Assembly (NCBI RefSeq): GCF_017876095.1
Contig: NZ_JAGINM010000002.1
Span: 1-64,000, forward strand
Length of the DNA: 64,000 nucleotides
From: Azospirillum agricola
GTDB lineage: Bacteria > Pseudomonadota > Alphaproteobacteria > Azospirillales > Azospirillaceae
Direction of reading: 5' to 3'
The stretch's first letter is position 1. Every line of letters begins with the position of its first letter. Below the pieces are notes generated by a model. That model had not been told where the DNA came from. It worked only from the letters and a program-made list of their open reading frames with translations, and made no database searches. The position numbers were made by a program, and so were the translations under genes. Shown here one piece after another: positions 10,178-19,235 of the stretch.

Positions 10178-11349
10178 GGCGTTCCCTGCCTTTCCGGGCG
10201 GTCGGCCGTCGCCAGCTCCCAGCCGTCCCCCTCTGTGCTCCACGCGCCGGTGCGGAAGAAGCCGTCGATCCGGGCGATCCACGGATCGATGTCCAGCCCG
10301 GCGCTGGCCAGCCAGTCTCGGTTGAAGTAGGTGCCGGCGTAGCGTTCCCCCGAATCGCACAGCAGGGTGGCGACGCTGCCCCGCCGCCCCTCGCGCAGCA
10401 TTCCGGCGATCAGCGTGATGCAGCCGACCAGATTGGTGCCGGTCGAGCCGCCGCAGGAGCGCCCCAGCCGGTCGCGCAGAACCCAGGCGGCGGCGACGCT
10501 GGCGGCGTCCGGCACCTTGACCATGCGGTCGATGACGCCCGCCTGGAAGGAGGGTTCCACCGTCGGCCGCCCGATCCCCTCGATGCCCGAGCCGCGCGGC
10601 GCGGTGGCGTCGGGGTTGCCGTCGCGGAAGCTCTCGAAGAAGGCGGATTGTTCCGGATCGGGAACGCAGACCCGCGTCGGCAGCCGGCGGTAGCGCACGT
10701 AGCGCCCCATCGTGGCCGAGGTGCCGCCGGTGCCGGCGCCGCAGACGATCCAGTCGGGAACCGGGTGCGGCTCCTGCGCCAGCTGCTCGAAGATGGATTG
10801 GGCGATGTTGTTGTTGCCGCGCCAGTCGGTGGCGCGTTCGGCGTAGGTGAACTGGTCCATGAAATGGCCGTCGCAGGACCGCGCCAGCCTCCGTGCCTCC
10901 GCGCAGACCTCCGACGCGCGCTCCACCATGTGGCAACGGCCGCCGTAGAACTCGATCTGCGCGATCTTGGCCGGCGAGGTGCCGCGCGGCATCACCGCGA
11001 CGAAGGGAAGGTCGAGAAGCTGGGCGAAATAGGCTTCCGACACGGCGGTCGAGCCCGACGACGCCTCGATCACCGTGCTGCCCTCGCGGACCCAGCCGTT
11101 GCACAGCGCGTAGAGGAACAGGGATCGCGCCAGCCGGTGCTTCAGGCTGCCGGTGGGGTGGGTCGATTCGTCCTTCAGGTACAGCGTCACCCCCGGCCCC
11201 CCCGGAATCGGCAGGCGCAGCAGGTGGGTGTCGGCCGAACGGTTGACGTCCGCGTCGATGCGCCGCAGCGCCTCGTCGAGCCAGCCGCGCGGCGTCGAAA
11301 CGGCCGCGGGTATGGGCACGGTGGAGGAGGGGGTGGTCATGGAAGCCAT
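10174..11349 (-). CDS. PLP-dependent cysteine synthase-fold protein (Cds1-like)
   Basis: A 391-residue fold-type II PLP enzyme. The Schiff-base lysine is in [15 protein letters not shown], the substrate loop in [17 protein letters not shown], and the phosphate-binding loop in [15 protein letters not shown]. The combination with [12 protein letters not shown] and a C-terminal extension after [18 protein letters not shown] matches the family containing the cysteine desulfhydrase Cds1 rather than CysK. The likely reaction is release of sulfide from cysteine, or a beta-replacement; this is family inference. ATG 11349 is used; MTTPSS at 11340 is an equally possible start. It is the first gene of a two-gene unit with the ModE-like regulator. 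Confidence 0.82.
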   Translation of the reverse strand: MASMTTPSSTVPIPAAVSTPRGWLDEALRRIDADVNRSADTHLLRLPIPGGPGVTLYLKDESTHPTGSLKHRLARSLFLYALCNGWVREGSTVIEASSGSTAVSEAYFAQLLDLPFVAVMPRGTSPAKIAQIEFYGGRCHMVERASEVCAEARRLARSCDGHFMDQFTYAERATDWRGNNNIAQSIFEQLAQEPHPVPDWIVCGAGTGGTSATMGRYVRYRRLPTRVCVPDPEQSAFFESFRDGNPDATAPRGSGIEGIGRPTVEPSFQAGVIDRMVKVPDAASVAAAWVLRDRLGRSCGGSTGTNLVGCITLIAGMLREGRRGSVATLLCDSGERYAGTYFNRDWLASAGLDIDPWIARIDGFFRTGAWSTEGDGWELATADRPERQGTP

Positions 11350-11428
11350 CCAGGAAATCCGAATCCTTCCATAGCGCGGATTGTTGCGGAATGCACCCCG
11401 TCCCGCGACCGCCCCCTCCGGATCCCCT

Positions 11429-13114
11429 TTATCCCTGCCGGATCTTGGCGAGGAAGCCCGACACCTCGGTCCGCATCCGCTCGGTCTGGCTGCTGACGGC
11501 GCGGGCGGCCTCGGCCACCTCGGCGGAGGCGTTGCCGGTGGCGGTGGCGTGGCCGCACACCATCGTCAGGCTGCTCGACACCTGGGCGACGCCCTGCGCC
11601 GCCTCGTTGACGTTGGCGCTGATGTTGCGGGTCGCCGCCCCCTGTTCCTCGATGGCGGCGGAGATGCTGGAGGCGACGTTGTTCACCGTCTCGATCACCC
11701 CGCCGACCCCGCGCATGGCGTCGACCACCGAGGCGGTGGCCGCCGTCATCGCCGCGATCTGCGCCTGCACGTCGTCGGTCGCCTTGGCGGTCTGGTTGGC
11801 GAGGTTCTTCACCTCGCTGGCGACGACGGCGAAGCCCTTGCCGGCCTCGCCGGCACGGGCCGCCTCGATGGTGGCGTTCAGAGCCAGCAGGTTGGTCTGC
11901 GCGGCGATGGAGCGGATGAGGTCGACCACCTCGACGGTGCGCTTGGCCACCGTGTCGAGCTGTTCGATGAGCTGGTAGGTGCGCCGCACATCCTCGACCG
12001 CGCGGGTCGAGCCGGCGGTCGATTCGGCGACCTGCTGGGCGATCTCGCGGATCGAGGCGGCGAGCTGCTCGGTCGCCTCGGCCACGGCGTTGACGTTGCC
12101 GGACGTGTGGCTGGCGGCCTCGGCGGCGGTGCCCATCAGGCCGGTGGTCTGATCGGCGCCCCGGCTCATGGCGCTGGAGGTGCCGGTCAGCGTCTCCGCC
12201 GCCTCGGCGACCGAGCGGACCAGGCCGCCGACCGTGCGCTCGAAATCATCGGCGAAGCGGTTCATGGCGGCGCGGCGTTCCTCGGCGGCGCGGGCTTCCA
12301 GCGCCGTCTGTCCGGCGCGCAGGTTCGCCGCCTCGATGGCCGTCAGCCGCAGGGCTTCGACCGCGCGGGCCAGCGTGCCGACCTCGTCGCGCCGTTCCGC
12401 CCCCTCGACCGTGGTGGCGAGGTCGCCCCTGGCGATCTTGCCGGTGGCCCCGGCGATGCTGTCGAGCCCGTTGGCGATGCGCGACACCAGACGGTAGCCG
12501 AACAGCCCGAGCAGCAGGGCGGTGGCGACGGTGGTCGCCAGCGTGCCGACCAGGATCGAGCGGAAGGCGGCATCGACGTCGTCGATGTAGACGCCGGTGC
12601 CGATCATCCAGCCCCAGGGCCCGTAAAGGGCGGCGTAGGCGAGCTTGGGGAGGGGCTGGTCGCCGCCGGCCTTGGGGAAGTCGTAGACCAGGAACCCGGT
12701 GCCGGCCCGCGCGCGGCTGAGCAGTTCGCGGATGATCAGGGTGCCGTCGCTCGACTTGAAATCGGCCAGCTTGCGGGTGCCCTCGATGTCGGGCCGTATG
12801 TGGAACACGTTGGTCCCGTCATACTCGAAGCCGAAGACGTATTCCTGCCCGGAGAAACGCACCGAGCGCAGCGCATCCTTGGCGCGTGCCTGCGCCTCTT
12901 CCCTGGTGAGTTCGCCCTTGGCCATCCGCGCGTCGTAGGATTTCAGGATCGCGACGGAGGATTCCACCACCGAGCGGATGGTGTTCTCGTAGCCGTCGAC
13001 CATCATGGCCCGCTTCGCATAGGCCGACCAGACCCCCGCCGCCAGGATGGCGACGATGAAAAGCCCCTGAAGGATCAGAAGCTTCGCTCTGATGCTGTGA
13101 AAGGAAATACGCAT
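11429..13114 (-). CDS. Methyl-accepting chemotaxis protein with single-Cache sensor
   Basis: A 561-residue inner-membrane chemoreceptor. The first membrane segment is [18 protein letters not shown] near the N-terminus, then a periplasmic sCache_2-type domain with [18 protein letters not shown] and [17 protein letters not shown] plus [17 protein letters not shown], a second membrane segment [19 protein letters not shown], a HAMP domain with GARGDL-type residues ([15 protein letters not shown]), and a signalling domain with the tip hairpin [20 protein letters not shown] followed by [17 protein letters not shown]. It relays ligand binding to CheA/CheW. sCache_2 domains often bind short organic acids, but the ligand is not visible. 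The start at 13114 fits; the open frame extends upstream with non-protein-like sequence. Confidence 0.93.
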   Translation of the reverse strand: MRISFHSIRAKLLILQGLFIVAILAAGVWSAYAKRAMMVDGYENTIRSVVESSVAILKSYDARMAKGELTREEAQARAKDALRSVRFSGQEYVFGFEYDGTNVFHIRPDIEGTRKLADFKSSDGTLIIRELLSRARAGTGFLVYDFPKAGGDQPLPKLAYAALYGPWGWMIGTGVYIDDVDAAFRSILVGTLATTVATALLLGLFGYRLVSRIANGLDSIAGATGKIARGDLATTVEGAERRDEVGTLARAVEALRLTAIEAANLRAGQTALEARAAEERRAAMNRFADDFERTVGGLVRSVAEAAETLTGTSSAMSRGADQTTGLMGTAAEAASHTSGNVNAVAEATEQLAASIREIAQQVAESTAGSTRAVEDVRRTYQLIEQLDTVAKRTVEVVDLIRSIAAQTNLLALNATIEAARAGEAGKGFAVVASEVKNLANQTAKATDDVQAQIAAMTAATASVVDAMRGVGGVIETVNNVASSISAAIEEQGAATRNISANVNEAAQGVAQVSSSLTMVCGHATATGNASAEVAEAARAVSSQTERMRTEVSGFLAKIRQG

Positions 13115-13219
13115 GCCGACCGTCCGCTTTCCATCGGTTCGCCCACGAGCGGACCGGCGGCGCCCAAACAGCGCCGCTCCGGCCCGAGCGGGGAATATCA
13201 ACAAATTTTCCATGGCTAA

Positions 13220-13237
13220 TACGGCGCAATGGCCGTA
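13220..13237. promoter_or_regulatory. Perfect inverted repeat between the chemoreceptor and DUF6065 gene
   Basis: TACGGC-GCAATG-GCCGTA is a 6+6+6 dyad about 106 bases upstream of the chemoreceptor start and 157 bases upstream of the DUF6065 gene. It could be an operator for either divergent promoter. Nothing else gene-like is seen in 13115-13393. Confidence 0.3.
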
Positions 13238-13393
13238 CGCAATCGTCACTAAAGACAGACGGACAGTATGACGCAGGTGCAAAAACTGTGATCTTTGCAA
13301 GACATCGGGCCCGACGGGCGCCCCAATCCGGTGCGACGTCCTATCCGGCTCGGACGGCTTACCACCCGGCACCGCATCTGGCAGAGTGACCCC

Positions 13394-14125
13394 ATGACCT
13401 TGATCGCATACCCGCTGTCGGGCGCGCTTCCCGATATACGTCCCGCCCGCGCCACGCGCGATTGGATCGACGCGCTGCCGGAGCAGTACGGCTACCGCTG
13501 TCTGCCCCTGAACATCGCCAGCATGCACGGCTGGGAGGTGTGCAGCCCCTGCCGCGCGACGGCGGTGTGGAACGGCGGCACCGGCATCGACGCCATCACC
13601 GTGACGGCGGAGGAGCAGCATCCGCTGCTGCCGGCGAGCCATTTCGGCAGCGGCGTCCTGACCTTCCACGTCGCCGTGCTGTTCCGCACGCCGCCGGGGA
13701 TCAACCTGATGGTCACCGGGCCGATCAACCATCCAAAGCACGGGATCATGGGACTGTCGGGAATCATCGAGACCGACTGGTCGCCCTATCCCTTCACCAT
13801 GAACTGGAAGTTCACCGCGCCCAACGTGCCGGTGACCTGGGAGAAGGGCGAGCCCTACGCCCACCTGATGCCGATCCAGCGCGGTCTGGTCGAATCGCTG
13901 GAGCCGGAGATCCGCGAACTCGACAGCGACCCCGAGACCGCCGCGCAGTACCGCCACTGGGCGACCTCGCGCAGCCAGTTCAACGCCGAACTCCAGAAGC
14001 CCGGCAGCGCCGCCACGCAGGAGCGCTGGCAGAAGGGCTATTACCGGGGCAAGCAGCCCGACGGCAGCGACGGCCCGGACGGGCACGAGATCAAGCTGCG
14101 GCCGAAGCCGTTTCCCGCAAGGTGA
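13394..14125 (+). CDS. DUF6065-type protein of unknown function
   Basis: A 243-residue cytoplasmic protein without signal or membrane segments. It shows the pattern I associate with DUF6065: [24 protein letters not shown] near residue 60, [51 protein letters not shown] and [13 protein letters not shown]. The conserved aromatic, His and Asp/Glu residues look like an enzyme active site, but no reaction is known to me. ATG 13394 is taken as the start; a possible upstream start at 13295 adds a basic, low-quality stretch. It is followed by a short GAAAGC-TCG-GCTTTC hairpin (14126-14140) that could end its transcript. Confidence 0.7.
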   Translation: MTLIAYPLSGALPDIRPARATRDWIDALPEQYGYRCLPLNIASMHGWEVCSPCRATAVWNGGTGIDAITVTAEEQHPLLPASHFGSGVLTFHVAVLFRTPPGINLMVTGPINHPKHGIMGLSGIIETDWSPYPFTMNWKFTAPNVPVTWEKGEPYAHLMPIQRGLVESLEPEIRELDSDPETAAQYRHWATSRSQFNAELQKPGSAATQERWQKGYYRGKQPDGSDGPDGHEIKLRPKPFPAR

Positions 14126-14154
14126 GAAAGCTCGGCTTTCTTCGAGGCGGGGCG

Positions 14155-14182
14155 TTGACAAGATCCATCGCCTGTCGATAGG
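14155..14182 (+). promoter_or_regulatory. Candidate promoter of the ribB riboswitch transcript
   Basis: A perfect -35 box TTGACA (14155-14160) is followed, after 16 bases, by GATAGG (14177-14182) as a weak -10. Transcription would start near 14190, about 33 bases before the riboswitch. Confidence 0.5.
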
Positions 14183-14222
14183 TGAAGGACAGCCGTCCGC
14201 TGTCGGGCGGTGTCATAGCGCT

Positions 14223-14368
14223 TGTTCTCAGGGCAGGGTGGAAGTCCCTACCGGCGGTATCCTCCTCGCAAGGGAGGGAGCCCGCGAGCGCCCGCAGCCA
14301 TTGGCCGCGGGGTCAGCAGACCCGGTGAGACGCCGGGGCCGACGGTCACAGTCCGGATGAAAGAGAAT
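14223..14368 (+). promoter_or_regulatory. FMN riboswitch (RFN element)
   Basis: The conserved RFN core is plainly visible: TTCTCAGGGCAGGGTGGAAG at 14225, CCCTACCGGCGGT at 14246, GCCCGCGAGCGCC near 14280, GGTCAGCAGACCCGGTGAGA near 14310, and CGGTCACAGTCCGGATGA followed by AAGAGAA at 14343-14367 closing helix P1. It senses flavin mononucleotide and represses the gene behind it. About 140 bases separate it from the ribB start. That stretch is GC-rich and contains no clear U-tract terminator, so control may act on translation initiation or through Rho (inference). Confidence 0.95.
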
Positions 14369-14506
14369 GAGCCGGCCATGGTTGGCGTCCCCGGAAAACC
14401 GGCGGCGGCGGCGGTGGCCTGCGACGATGGTCCGGGGATCCCGTTCCCGGCTGTCGGCCGTCTCTTTGCGCCCTGATTCAGGCTTGCTCGAACCGGAGTA
14501 AGACCC

Positions 14507-15190
14507 ATGAATCAGTTTGTGAATCAGTCTGTTCAAGCCCAGCACGGCAACAGTCTCCTGGCCCGTTTCGGCACGGCCGCCGAACGGATCGACCGTGCGC
14601 TCGACGCGCTGCGCGAGGGGCAAGGCGTCATCGTCGTGGACGACGAGGACCGCGAGAACGAAGGCGACATCGTCTACGCCGCCGAAACCATCACGGCCGC
14701 GCAGATGAACTTCCTCATCCGCACCTGCACCGGCATCGTCTGCCTCATCCTGCCGGCCGAGCATCTGCGACGGCTGGAACTGCCGCCAATGGTCGAGTCC
14801 AACAGTTCGCGCTTCGGCACCGGCTTCACGGTGTCGATCGAGGCGCGCGAGGGGGTGTCGACCGGCGTGTCGGCGGCGGACCGCGTCACCACCATCCGCG
14901 CCGCCATCGCCGACGATTGCCGGCCCGACGATCTGGCGCGTCCCGGACACGTCTTCCCGATCCGCGCCCATCCGGGCGGGCTGGCGGCGCGCCGGGGGCA
15001 CAGCGAGGCGACCATCGAGCTGATGCGCCGGGCCGGCCGCAAGCCCGCCGGAGTCCTCTGCGAGGTGATGAACCCGGACGGCAGCATGGCGCGGCTGCCG
15101 GAACTGGTCGCCTTTGCCGAGACGCACGGCATGCCGATCGTCACCATCGAGGATCTGGTGGCGAGCGCCCGGCTGTCGTCGGTCGCCTGA
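14507..15190 (+). CDS. ribB: 3,4-dihydroxy-2-butanone 4-phosphate synthase
   Basis: A 227-residue enzyme converting ribulose 5-phosphate to the four-carbon precursor of riboflavin, with formate release. Signature motifs are [18 protein letters not shown] (metal and substrate binding), [49 protein letters not shown] and [13 protein letters not shown] with [15 protein letters not shown]. It has no C-terminal GTP cyclohydrolase II (RibA) domain, unlike the common bifunctional RibBA; 227 residues is a typical RibB length. CGGAG lies ten bases upstream of ATG 14507. The FMN riboswitch upstream and a strong terminator just downstream make it a single-gene unit under flavin control. Confidence 0.96.
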   Translation: MNQFVNQSVQAQHGNSLLARFGTAAERIDRALDALREGQGVIVVDDEDRENEGDIVYAAETITAAQMNFLIRTCTGIVCLILPAEHLRRLELPPMVESNSSRFGTGFTVSIEAREGVSTGVSAADRVTTIRAAIADDCRPDDLARPGHVFPIRAHPGGLAARRGHSEATIELMRRAGRKPAGVLCEVMNPDGSMARLPELVAFAETHGMPIVTIEDLVASARLSSVA

Positions 15191-15197
15191 GGCAAAG

Positions 15198-15234
15198 GGA
15201 AGAAGCCCCGTTCCATCGGGACGGGGCTTCTTCC
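15198..15234. terminator. Bidirectional hairpin terminator between ribB and gmk
   Basis: GGAAGAAGCCCCGT (15198-15211) pairs with ACGGGGCTTCTTCC (15221-15234), a 14-bp stem with a nine-base loop. Both flanks are A/T-poor outside the stem, but the position between two convergent genes and the T-containing stem ends fit a shared terminator. Confidence 0.75.
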
Positions 15235-15243
15235 GGTCCCCGC

Positions 15244-15912
15244 CTACAGCGCGGCCTGCACGGTCTGCACGAATCGCGGCAGGCCGACCTGCCGGCGGCG
15301 GCGCAGCCGCTCGGCGCGCAGGATGGCCTCCACCGCCGCCACGCTTTCCTCGACGTCGTGGTTGACGATGACGTAATCGTATTCGGCCCAGTGGCTGATC
15401 TCGTCGGACGCCTTGGCCATGCGGTTGGCGATGACCTCCGCCGAATCCTGGGCGCGGCTGTGCAGACGGCGTTCGAGCTCCTCGCCCGAGGGCGGCAGGA
15501 CGAAGACGCTGACGAGATCGTCGCGGGCGTTCTGCGCCAACTGCTGGGTGCCTTGCCAGTCGATATCGAACAGCACGTCGCGGCCGGACGCCAGCGCGTC
15601 CTCGACGGCGCCGCGCGGCGTGCCATAGCAGTTGCCGAAGACGCGGGCGTATTCGAGCAGTCCGCCGGCCTCGACCATGCGGTCGAACAGCGCGAGGTCG
15701 ATGAAATGGTAATCGACGCCCGGAACCTCGCCGGGGCGCATCGGGCGGGTCGTCACCGACACCGACATGGCGAGGTCGCCGTCGCGGTCGAGAAGGCGGC
15801 GCGAGATGGTCGTCTTGCCGGCGCCCGAGGGCGACGACAGCACCAGCATCAGGCCGCGCCGGGATATGGTCTTCGAAGGGGAAGCGGGCGACTGGGTGCT
15901 TTGCGGGGCCAT
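15244..15912 (-). CDS. gmk: Guanylate kinase
   Basis: A 222-residue kinase that phosphorylates GMP to GDP. The P-loop is LSSPSGAGKTTISRRLL; the GMP-binding region includes VTTRPMRPGEVPGVDYHFI and FGNCYGTPRGAVEDAL; the lid and Walker B-like strand are DVLFDIDWQGTQQL and VFVLPPS. The start MAPQSTQSP at 15912 has a short leader before RRGLMLVLSSPSG; an upstream extension overlaps yicC. The gene starts five bases after the yicC stop, the common yicC-gmk arrangement of alphaproteobacteria. Confidence 0.96.
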   Translation of the reverse strand: MAPQSTQSPASPSKTISRRGLMLVLSSPSGAGKTTISRRLLDRDGDLAMSVSVTTRPMRPGEVPGVDYHFIDLALFDRMVEAGGLLEYARVFGNCYGTPRGAVEDALASGRDVLFDIDWQGTQQLAQNARDDLVSVFVLPPSGEELERRLHSRAQDSAEVIANRMAKASDEISHWAEYDYVIVNHDVEESVAAVEAILRAERLRRRRQVGLPRFVQTVQAAL

Positions 15913-15917
15913 GGCGG

Positions 15918-16784
15918 TCACTCGATGTTTTGGACCTGTTCGCGAAGCTGCTCGATCGAGGCTTTCAGCGACAGGCCGATGCGGGTCAGTTCCACGTCGG
16001 CCGACTTGGAGCACAGCGTGTTGGCCTCGCGGTTGAATTCCTGGCAGAGGAAGTCGAAGCGGCGGCCGATGGCGCCGCCCTCCGTCATCATGTCGCGGGC
16101 GGCCTGGATGTGGGCGCGCAACCGGTCCATCTCCTCCCGCACGTCGGCCTTGCCAATGAGGATCGCCGCCTCCTGGGCGAGGCGCTCCTCCGACAGGGCG
16201 GGGAAGGAGCCGAGAATGGTGGCGACCTGGGTGCGCAGCTTCTCGCGCAGCGCCTCGGGCTGGGTCGAGGCGCAGGCTCCGGCGGCCTCGACCAGCCGGG
16301 CGATCTCGTCGAGATGGCCGTTCAGCACCGCCGCCAGCCGGGCGCCCTCGGCCAGCCGGTTGACGGCGAGCTGGTCGATCAGCTTGGCCAGATCGGCCTT
16401 CAGCGCCGATTCGACCCGTTCACGCGCCTCGGTCTCGTCCTCCTCGACCGGCTCGATGATGCCGCGCACCGCCAGCAGCGAATCGAGGCGCGGCGGCGCA
16501 GCCCCGGCGCCCTCGATCTCGCGGGCCAACTCCAGCACCTGGGCCAGAAGCTCGCGGTTGATGCGGAGCTGCGAGACGGCCTGGCTGCGGTTGACGGTGA
16601 GGGTCAGGTTGACGTTGCCGCGCGCCAGCCTCTTCGGCACCTCGGCGCGGGCCACCGCCTCGACGCCGTCGAAGCCGGACGGCAGGCGGCAGCGCAGATC
16701 CAGGCTGCGGCCATTGACGCTCTTCGCCTCGAAGGTCCAGGAGAAGCCATCCCCGTGCCCGTCCACACGCGCGAAACCGGTCAT
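15918..16784 (-). CDS. yicC: YicC-family endoribonuclease
   Basis: The 288-residue product begins MTGFARVDG, the family hallmark, followed by WTFEAKSVNGRSLDLRCRLP near residue 15-40. The C-terminal DUF1732 half carries RLAQEAAILIGKADVREEMDRL, a His/Glu-rich active region, and ends FDFLCQEFNREANTLCSKS and LKASIEQLREQVQNIE. YicC proteins are RNases first linked to stationary-phase survival and small-RNA turnover in enterobacteria. The start at 16784 is fixed by the conserved N-terminus. It sits directly upstream of gmk and diverges from the short-chain dehydrogenase gene. Confidence 0.93.
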   Translation of the reverse strand: MTGFARVDGHGDGFSWTFEAKSVNGRSLDLRCRLPSGFDGVEAVARAEVPKRLARGNVNLTLTVNRSQAVSQLRINRELLAQVLELAREIEGAGAAPPRLDSLLAVRGIIEPVEEDETEARERVESALKADLAKLIDQLAVNRLAEGARLAAVLNGHLDEIARLVEAAGACASTQPEALREKLRTQVATILGSFPALSEERLAQEAAILIGKADVREEMDRLRAHIQAARDMMTEGGAIGRRFDFLCQEFNREANTLCSKSADVELTRIGLSLKASIEQLREQVQNIE

Positions 16785-16856
16785 GCTGGCGACAACAGGG
16801 CGATGGGCGGGCAAGGGGACCTCGGCTGCAAGCTGTGGGATGATATGGCCCACCTT

Positions 16857-16869
16857 ATACCGGCGGTAT
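16857..16869. promoter_or_regulatory. Perfect palindrome in the yicC / dehydrogenase divergent region
   Basis: ATACCG-G-CGGTAT is a 13-bp palindrome located 33 bases before the dehydrogenase ATG and 73 bases before yicC. It could be an operator; no regulator is adjacent. Confidence 0.35.
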
Positions 16870-16902
16870 GATCCGGCAACAAGCGGGCAAGGGAGAGGTT
16901 TC

Positions 16903-17664
16903 ATGCGGGATCCGCGTTCCATCGTCATCACCGGCGCCTCCAGCGGCATCGGCGCGGCCCTGGCCGACCTCTACGCCGCGCCCGGCATGGCCCTGGCGCT
17001 GACCGGCCGCGATCCGGCGCGGTTGGAGGAGGTGGCGGAGCGCTGCCGCCGGGCCGGCGCGTCGGTCACCGCCGGGCTGGTGGACGCCGCCGATCGGGAG
17101 GCGATGGCGTCGTGGCTGACGGCGGTGGACGCCGCGACTCCGGTCGATCTGGTGATCGCCAACGCCGGGATTTCCGCCGGCACCGGCGGCGGTGTGGAGA
17201 GCGAGGCGCAGGCCCGCCGCATCCTGTCGGTCAACATCGACGGCGTTCTGAACAGCATCCATCCGCTGCTGCCGGCGATGCGGGCGCGGCGGCGCGGACA
17301 GATCGCGCTGATGGCGTCGCAGGCGGGCTTCCGGGGGCTGCCGGGCGCTCCGGCCTACTGCGCCAGCAAGGCGGCGGTGCGCGTCTATGGCGAGGCGCTG
17401 CGCGGCGATCTGGCGGCGGAGGGGATCGGCGTCTCGGTGATCTGCCCCGGCTTCGTCAAGAGCCGGATGACGGCGGTCAACCGTTTTCCCATGCCCTTCC
17501 TGGTCGAGACCGACGCGGCGGCGCGGACGATCAAGCGCGGGCTGGAGCGCAACGCGGCGCGCATCGGCTTTCCCTGGCCGATGGCGGCGGCGGTGTGGCT
17601 GCTGGCGCTGCTGCCGCCGGGCTGGACCGACGCCGCCCTGACCCGCGCGCCGAAGAAGGGGTGA
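16903..17664 (+). CDS. Short-chain dehydrogenase/reductase
   Basis: A 253-residue classical SDR. The NAD(P)-binding motif TGASSGIGAALADLY is near residue 10, the structural motif NAGI near 84, the catalytic serine in MASQAGFRG, and the YxxxK motif in YCASKAAVRVYGEAL. The C-terminus ends in a hydrophobic stretch (WPMAAAVWLLALLPPGW) that may contact membranes, as in SDRs acting on lipids. GGGAGAGG precedes ATG 16903. The substrate is not evident. It is convergent with the EAL-like gene, only three bases apart. Confidence 0.88.
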   Translation: MRDPRSIVITGASSGIGAALADLYAAPGMALALTGRDPARLEEVAERCRRAGASVTAGLVDAADREAMASWLTAVDAATPVDLVIANAGISAGTGGGVESEAQARRILSVNIDGVLNSIHPLLPAMRARRRGQIALMASQAGFRGLPGAPAYCASKAAVRVYGEALRGDLAAEGIGVSVICPGFVKSRMTAVNRFPMPFLVETDAAARTIKRGLERNAARIGFPWPMAAAVWLLALLPPGWTDAALTRAPKKG

Positions 17665-17667
17665 GGA

Positions 17668-18957
17668 TCAGTCGGCCTTGGCGTGGGCGATGGCGTCGCG
17701 GACGCTGACGCCCTTGCGCAGGATGTTGTCCACCGCGCGGCCCTGGACGAAGTTGATGCCCATCTTGTGCGCGTAGACGAGGCTCGACACGCTGTCGCAA
17801 CGCGCCAGGATGAATTTGCAGCGGTCCTGCTCGGCGATGCGGTCGCGGAAGTACTTCTCGAAGGACGGCTCCATCTCCAGCATGTCGTTCGACCAGAAGA
17901 TCTTCGCGTAATCGGCGTTGAGATACTCCAGATCGAAGTTCGTCACCCAGAAGGGGTTCAGCCCGTCCACCGCGATCTGGTAACGACGGTCCTGCGCGAA
18001 CTCGACCACCTCGTTGAACAGCGACAGGTTCTCGATCAGGTCGCCCTTGGAGACCTCCAGCACGACCTGCCCACGGAAATCCATCGGCAGCCGTTCGTCG
18101 AACTTCACGAAGCCGGTGGAGATCACCGTCGACAGGTTGATGTTGATGCCGATCCGCCGCCCGCGCATGAAGCTGAGACCGTGGTTCAACGCCCGCAGCA
18201 CCGACTGGTCGAGGTTGGCGGTGAAATAGTTGAACAGCCATTTGTTGGCGGTGATGTCGTAGTCCGGGCAGAGACGCTCCTGCAACAGCTTGATGGAGAT
18301 GTAGAGTTCGAAATACTCCATCTCCTCCTCGCTGCCCTTGCCGATGTTGGCGATGGCCTGATTGAACAGGAAGGGCGACAGGTCGAACATCTGCATGGAG
18401 CGCTCGAGCTTGCCCAGTTCCTCCAGCGTGATGGGGGGCTTGGTCTCCAGCGGGCCGCCGCCGGTCTCGTTGGCCTGCAACTCCTCGATGAAGCGGATGA
18501 CGTTGATGAAGTTCAACGCCAGTTCCATGATCGAGTAGAGCGAATACTCCTTGTAGGGATTCGGCCCGGTCAGCGTCGTCTTCGACAGGAAGACCTGTTC
18601 CAGCTTCTGGCAAACGTCGGTCACGCCGGTCAGCTTCAGCCCCTTGTAGAGGATGATGACGTCGCCGTTGGAGATGTTGAAGGATTGCAGGAAGGACGCC
18701 TTGCTTCCCAGTTCCTGGATGATGGTGCGGACCATCATCTGGCTGGTGGGATCCTTGTCGCGCAGCAGCGACAGGTGCATGTGGATCAGCCGCATGCCCT
18801 GGAGTTCGCTCTTGGCCGAGCGCAGCAGATTCAGCAGCTTGTCATTGTCGAAATCGGGGCGCTGGTCCTTGGCGGCGGCGACGGCGGCCTGCTTTTCCGT
18901 CGTGGAAAGCCGGACCCGGTCCCGTCCCATCGGTGGTTTGCCGCCGAACCTGCTCAT
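17668..18957 (-). CDS. Degenerate EAL-domain protein (probably catalytically inactive)
   Basis: The 429-residue product has a helical N-terminal half (residues about 20-170) and a C-terminal half that threads onto the EAL c-di-GMP phosphodiesterase fold: RRIGININLSTVISTGFVKF, VVLEVSKGDLIENLSLF, VDGLNPFWVTNFDLEYLNAD, YAKIFWSNDMLE and HKMGINFVQGRAVD. The EALLRW signature is absent and the DDFGTG loop is replaced by DGLNPF, so metal binding and hydrolysis are not expected. Such proteins can act as c-di-GMP receptors or protein partners. MSRFGGKPP at 18957 is preceded by GGGGGAAGG; an in-frame ATG at 18993 is less well supported. A CtrA-type half-site array lies about 190 bases upstream. Confidence 0.8.
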   Translation of the reverse strand: MSRFGGKPPMGRDRVRLSTTEKQAAVAAAKDQRPDFDNDKLLNLLRSAKSELQGMRLIHMHLSLLRDKDPTSQMMVRTIIQELGSKASFLQSFNISNGDVIILYKGLKLTGVTDVCQKLEQVFLSKTTLTGPNPYKEYSLYSIMELALNFINVIRFIEELQANETGGGPLETKPPITLEELGKLERSMQMFDLSPFLFNQAIANIGKGSEEEMEYFELYISIKLLQERLCPDYDITANKWLFNYFTANLDQSVLRALNHGLSFMRGRRIGININLSTVISTGFVKFDERLPMDFRGQVVLEVSKGDLIENLSLFNEVVEFAQDRRYQIAVDGLNPFWVTNFDLEYLNADYAKIFWSNDMLEMEPSFEKYFRDRIAEQDRCKFILARCDSVSSLVYAHKMGINFVQGRAVDNILRKGVSVRDAIAHAKAD

Positions 18958-19142
18958 TCCGTGCCTTCCCCCGAACCGACTTTTCCCGATCACGCCCCGT
19001 GTCCGCAGACACCGGCATGCCCGCGCGCTCCCGACCAGGAAAGCGCCGGATGACGGGCGGAGCCGGAGTCACGTTCCGCCCAAGCACTGGAAGCACTGGA
19101 CAAGGACATGCGGCCCCGAACCGATACTGCTTGCAACTTTCT

Positions 19143-19169
19143 TTAAAAAGCCTTTAAGGCATGGTTAAC
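19143..19169. promoter_or_regulatory. Array of three CtrA half sites
   Basis: TTAA occurs at 19143-19146, 19154-19157 and 19165-19168, each pair separated by exactly seven bases, and the last is TTAAC (to 19169). TTAA-N7-TTAAC is the established CtrA binding consensus of alphaproteobacteria. The site lies in an AT-rich island of the 278-base gap between rnd and the EAL-like gene, in position to control the EAL-like gene on the minus strand. No other feature is apparent in 18958-19235. Confidence 0.7.
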
Positions 19170-19235
19170 GAAATAAATGCATTCGATATTGTGCCTAAAG
19201 CGATAGGCCCATCGAAACCACGCCATCCAGAAACG

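Noticed and set aside
11429..14161. Extension of the chemoreceptor to 910 residues
   Set aside because: The added N-terminus overlaps the plus-strand DUF6065 gene and lacks protein-like features; the receptor starts naturally at 13114 before its first membrane helix.
14222..14476. An 84-codon frame over the riboswitch
   Set aside because: It is the FMN riboswitch read as protein; no ribosome site and no family.
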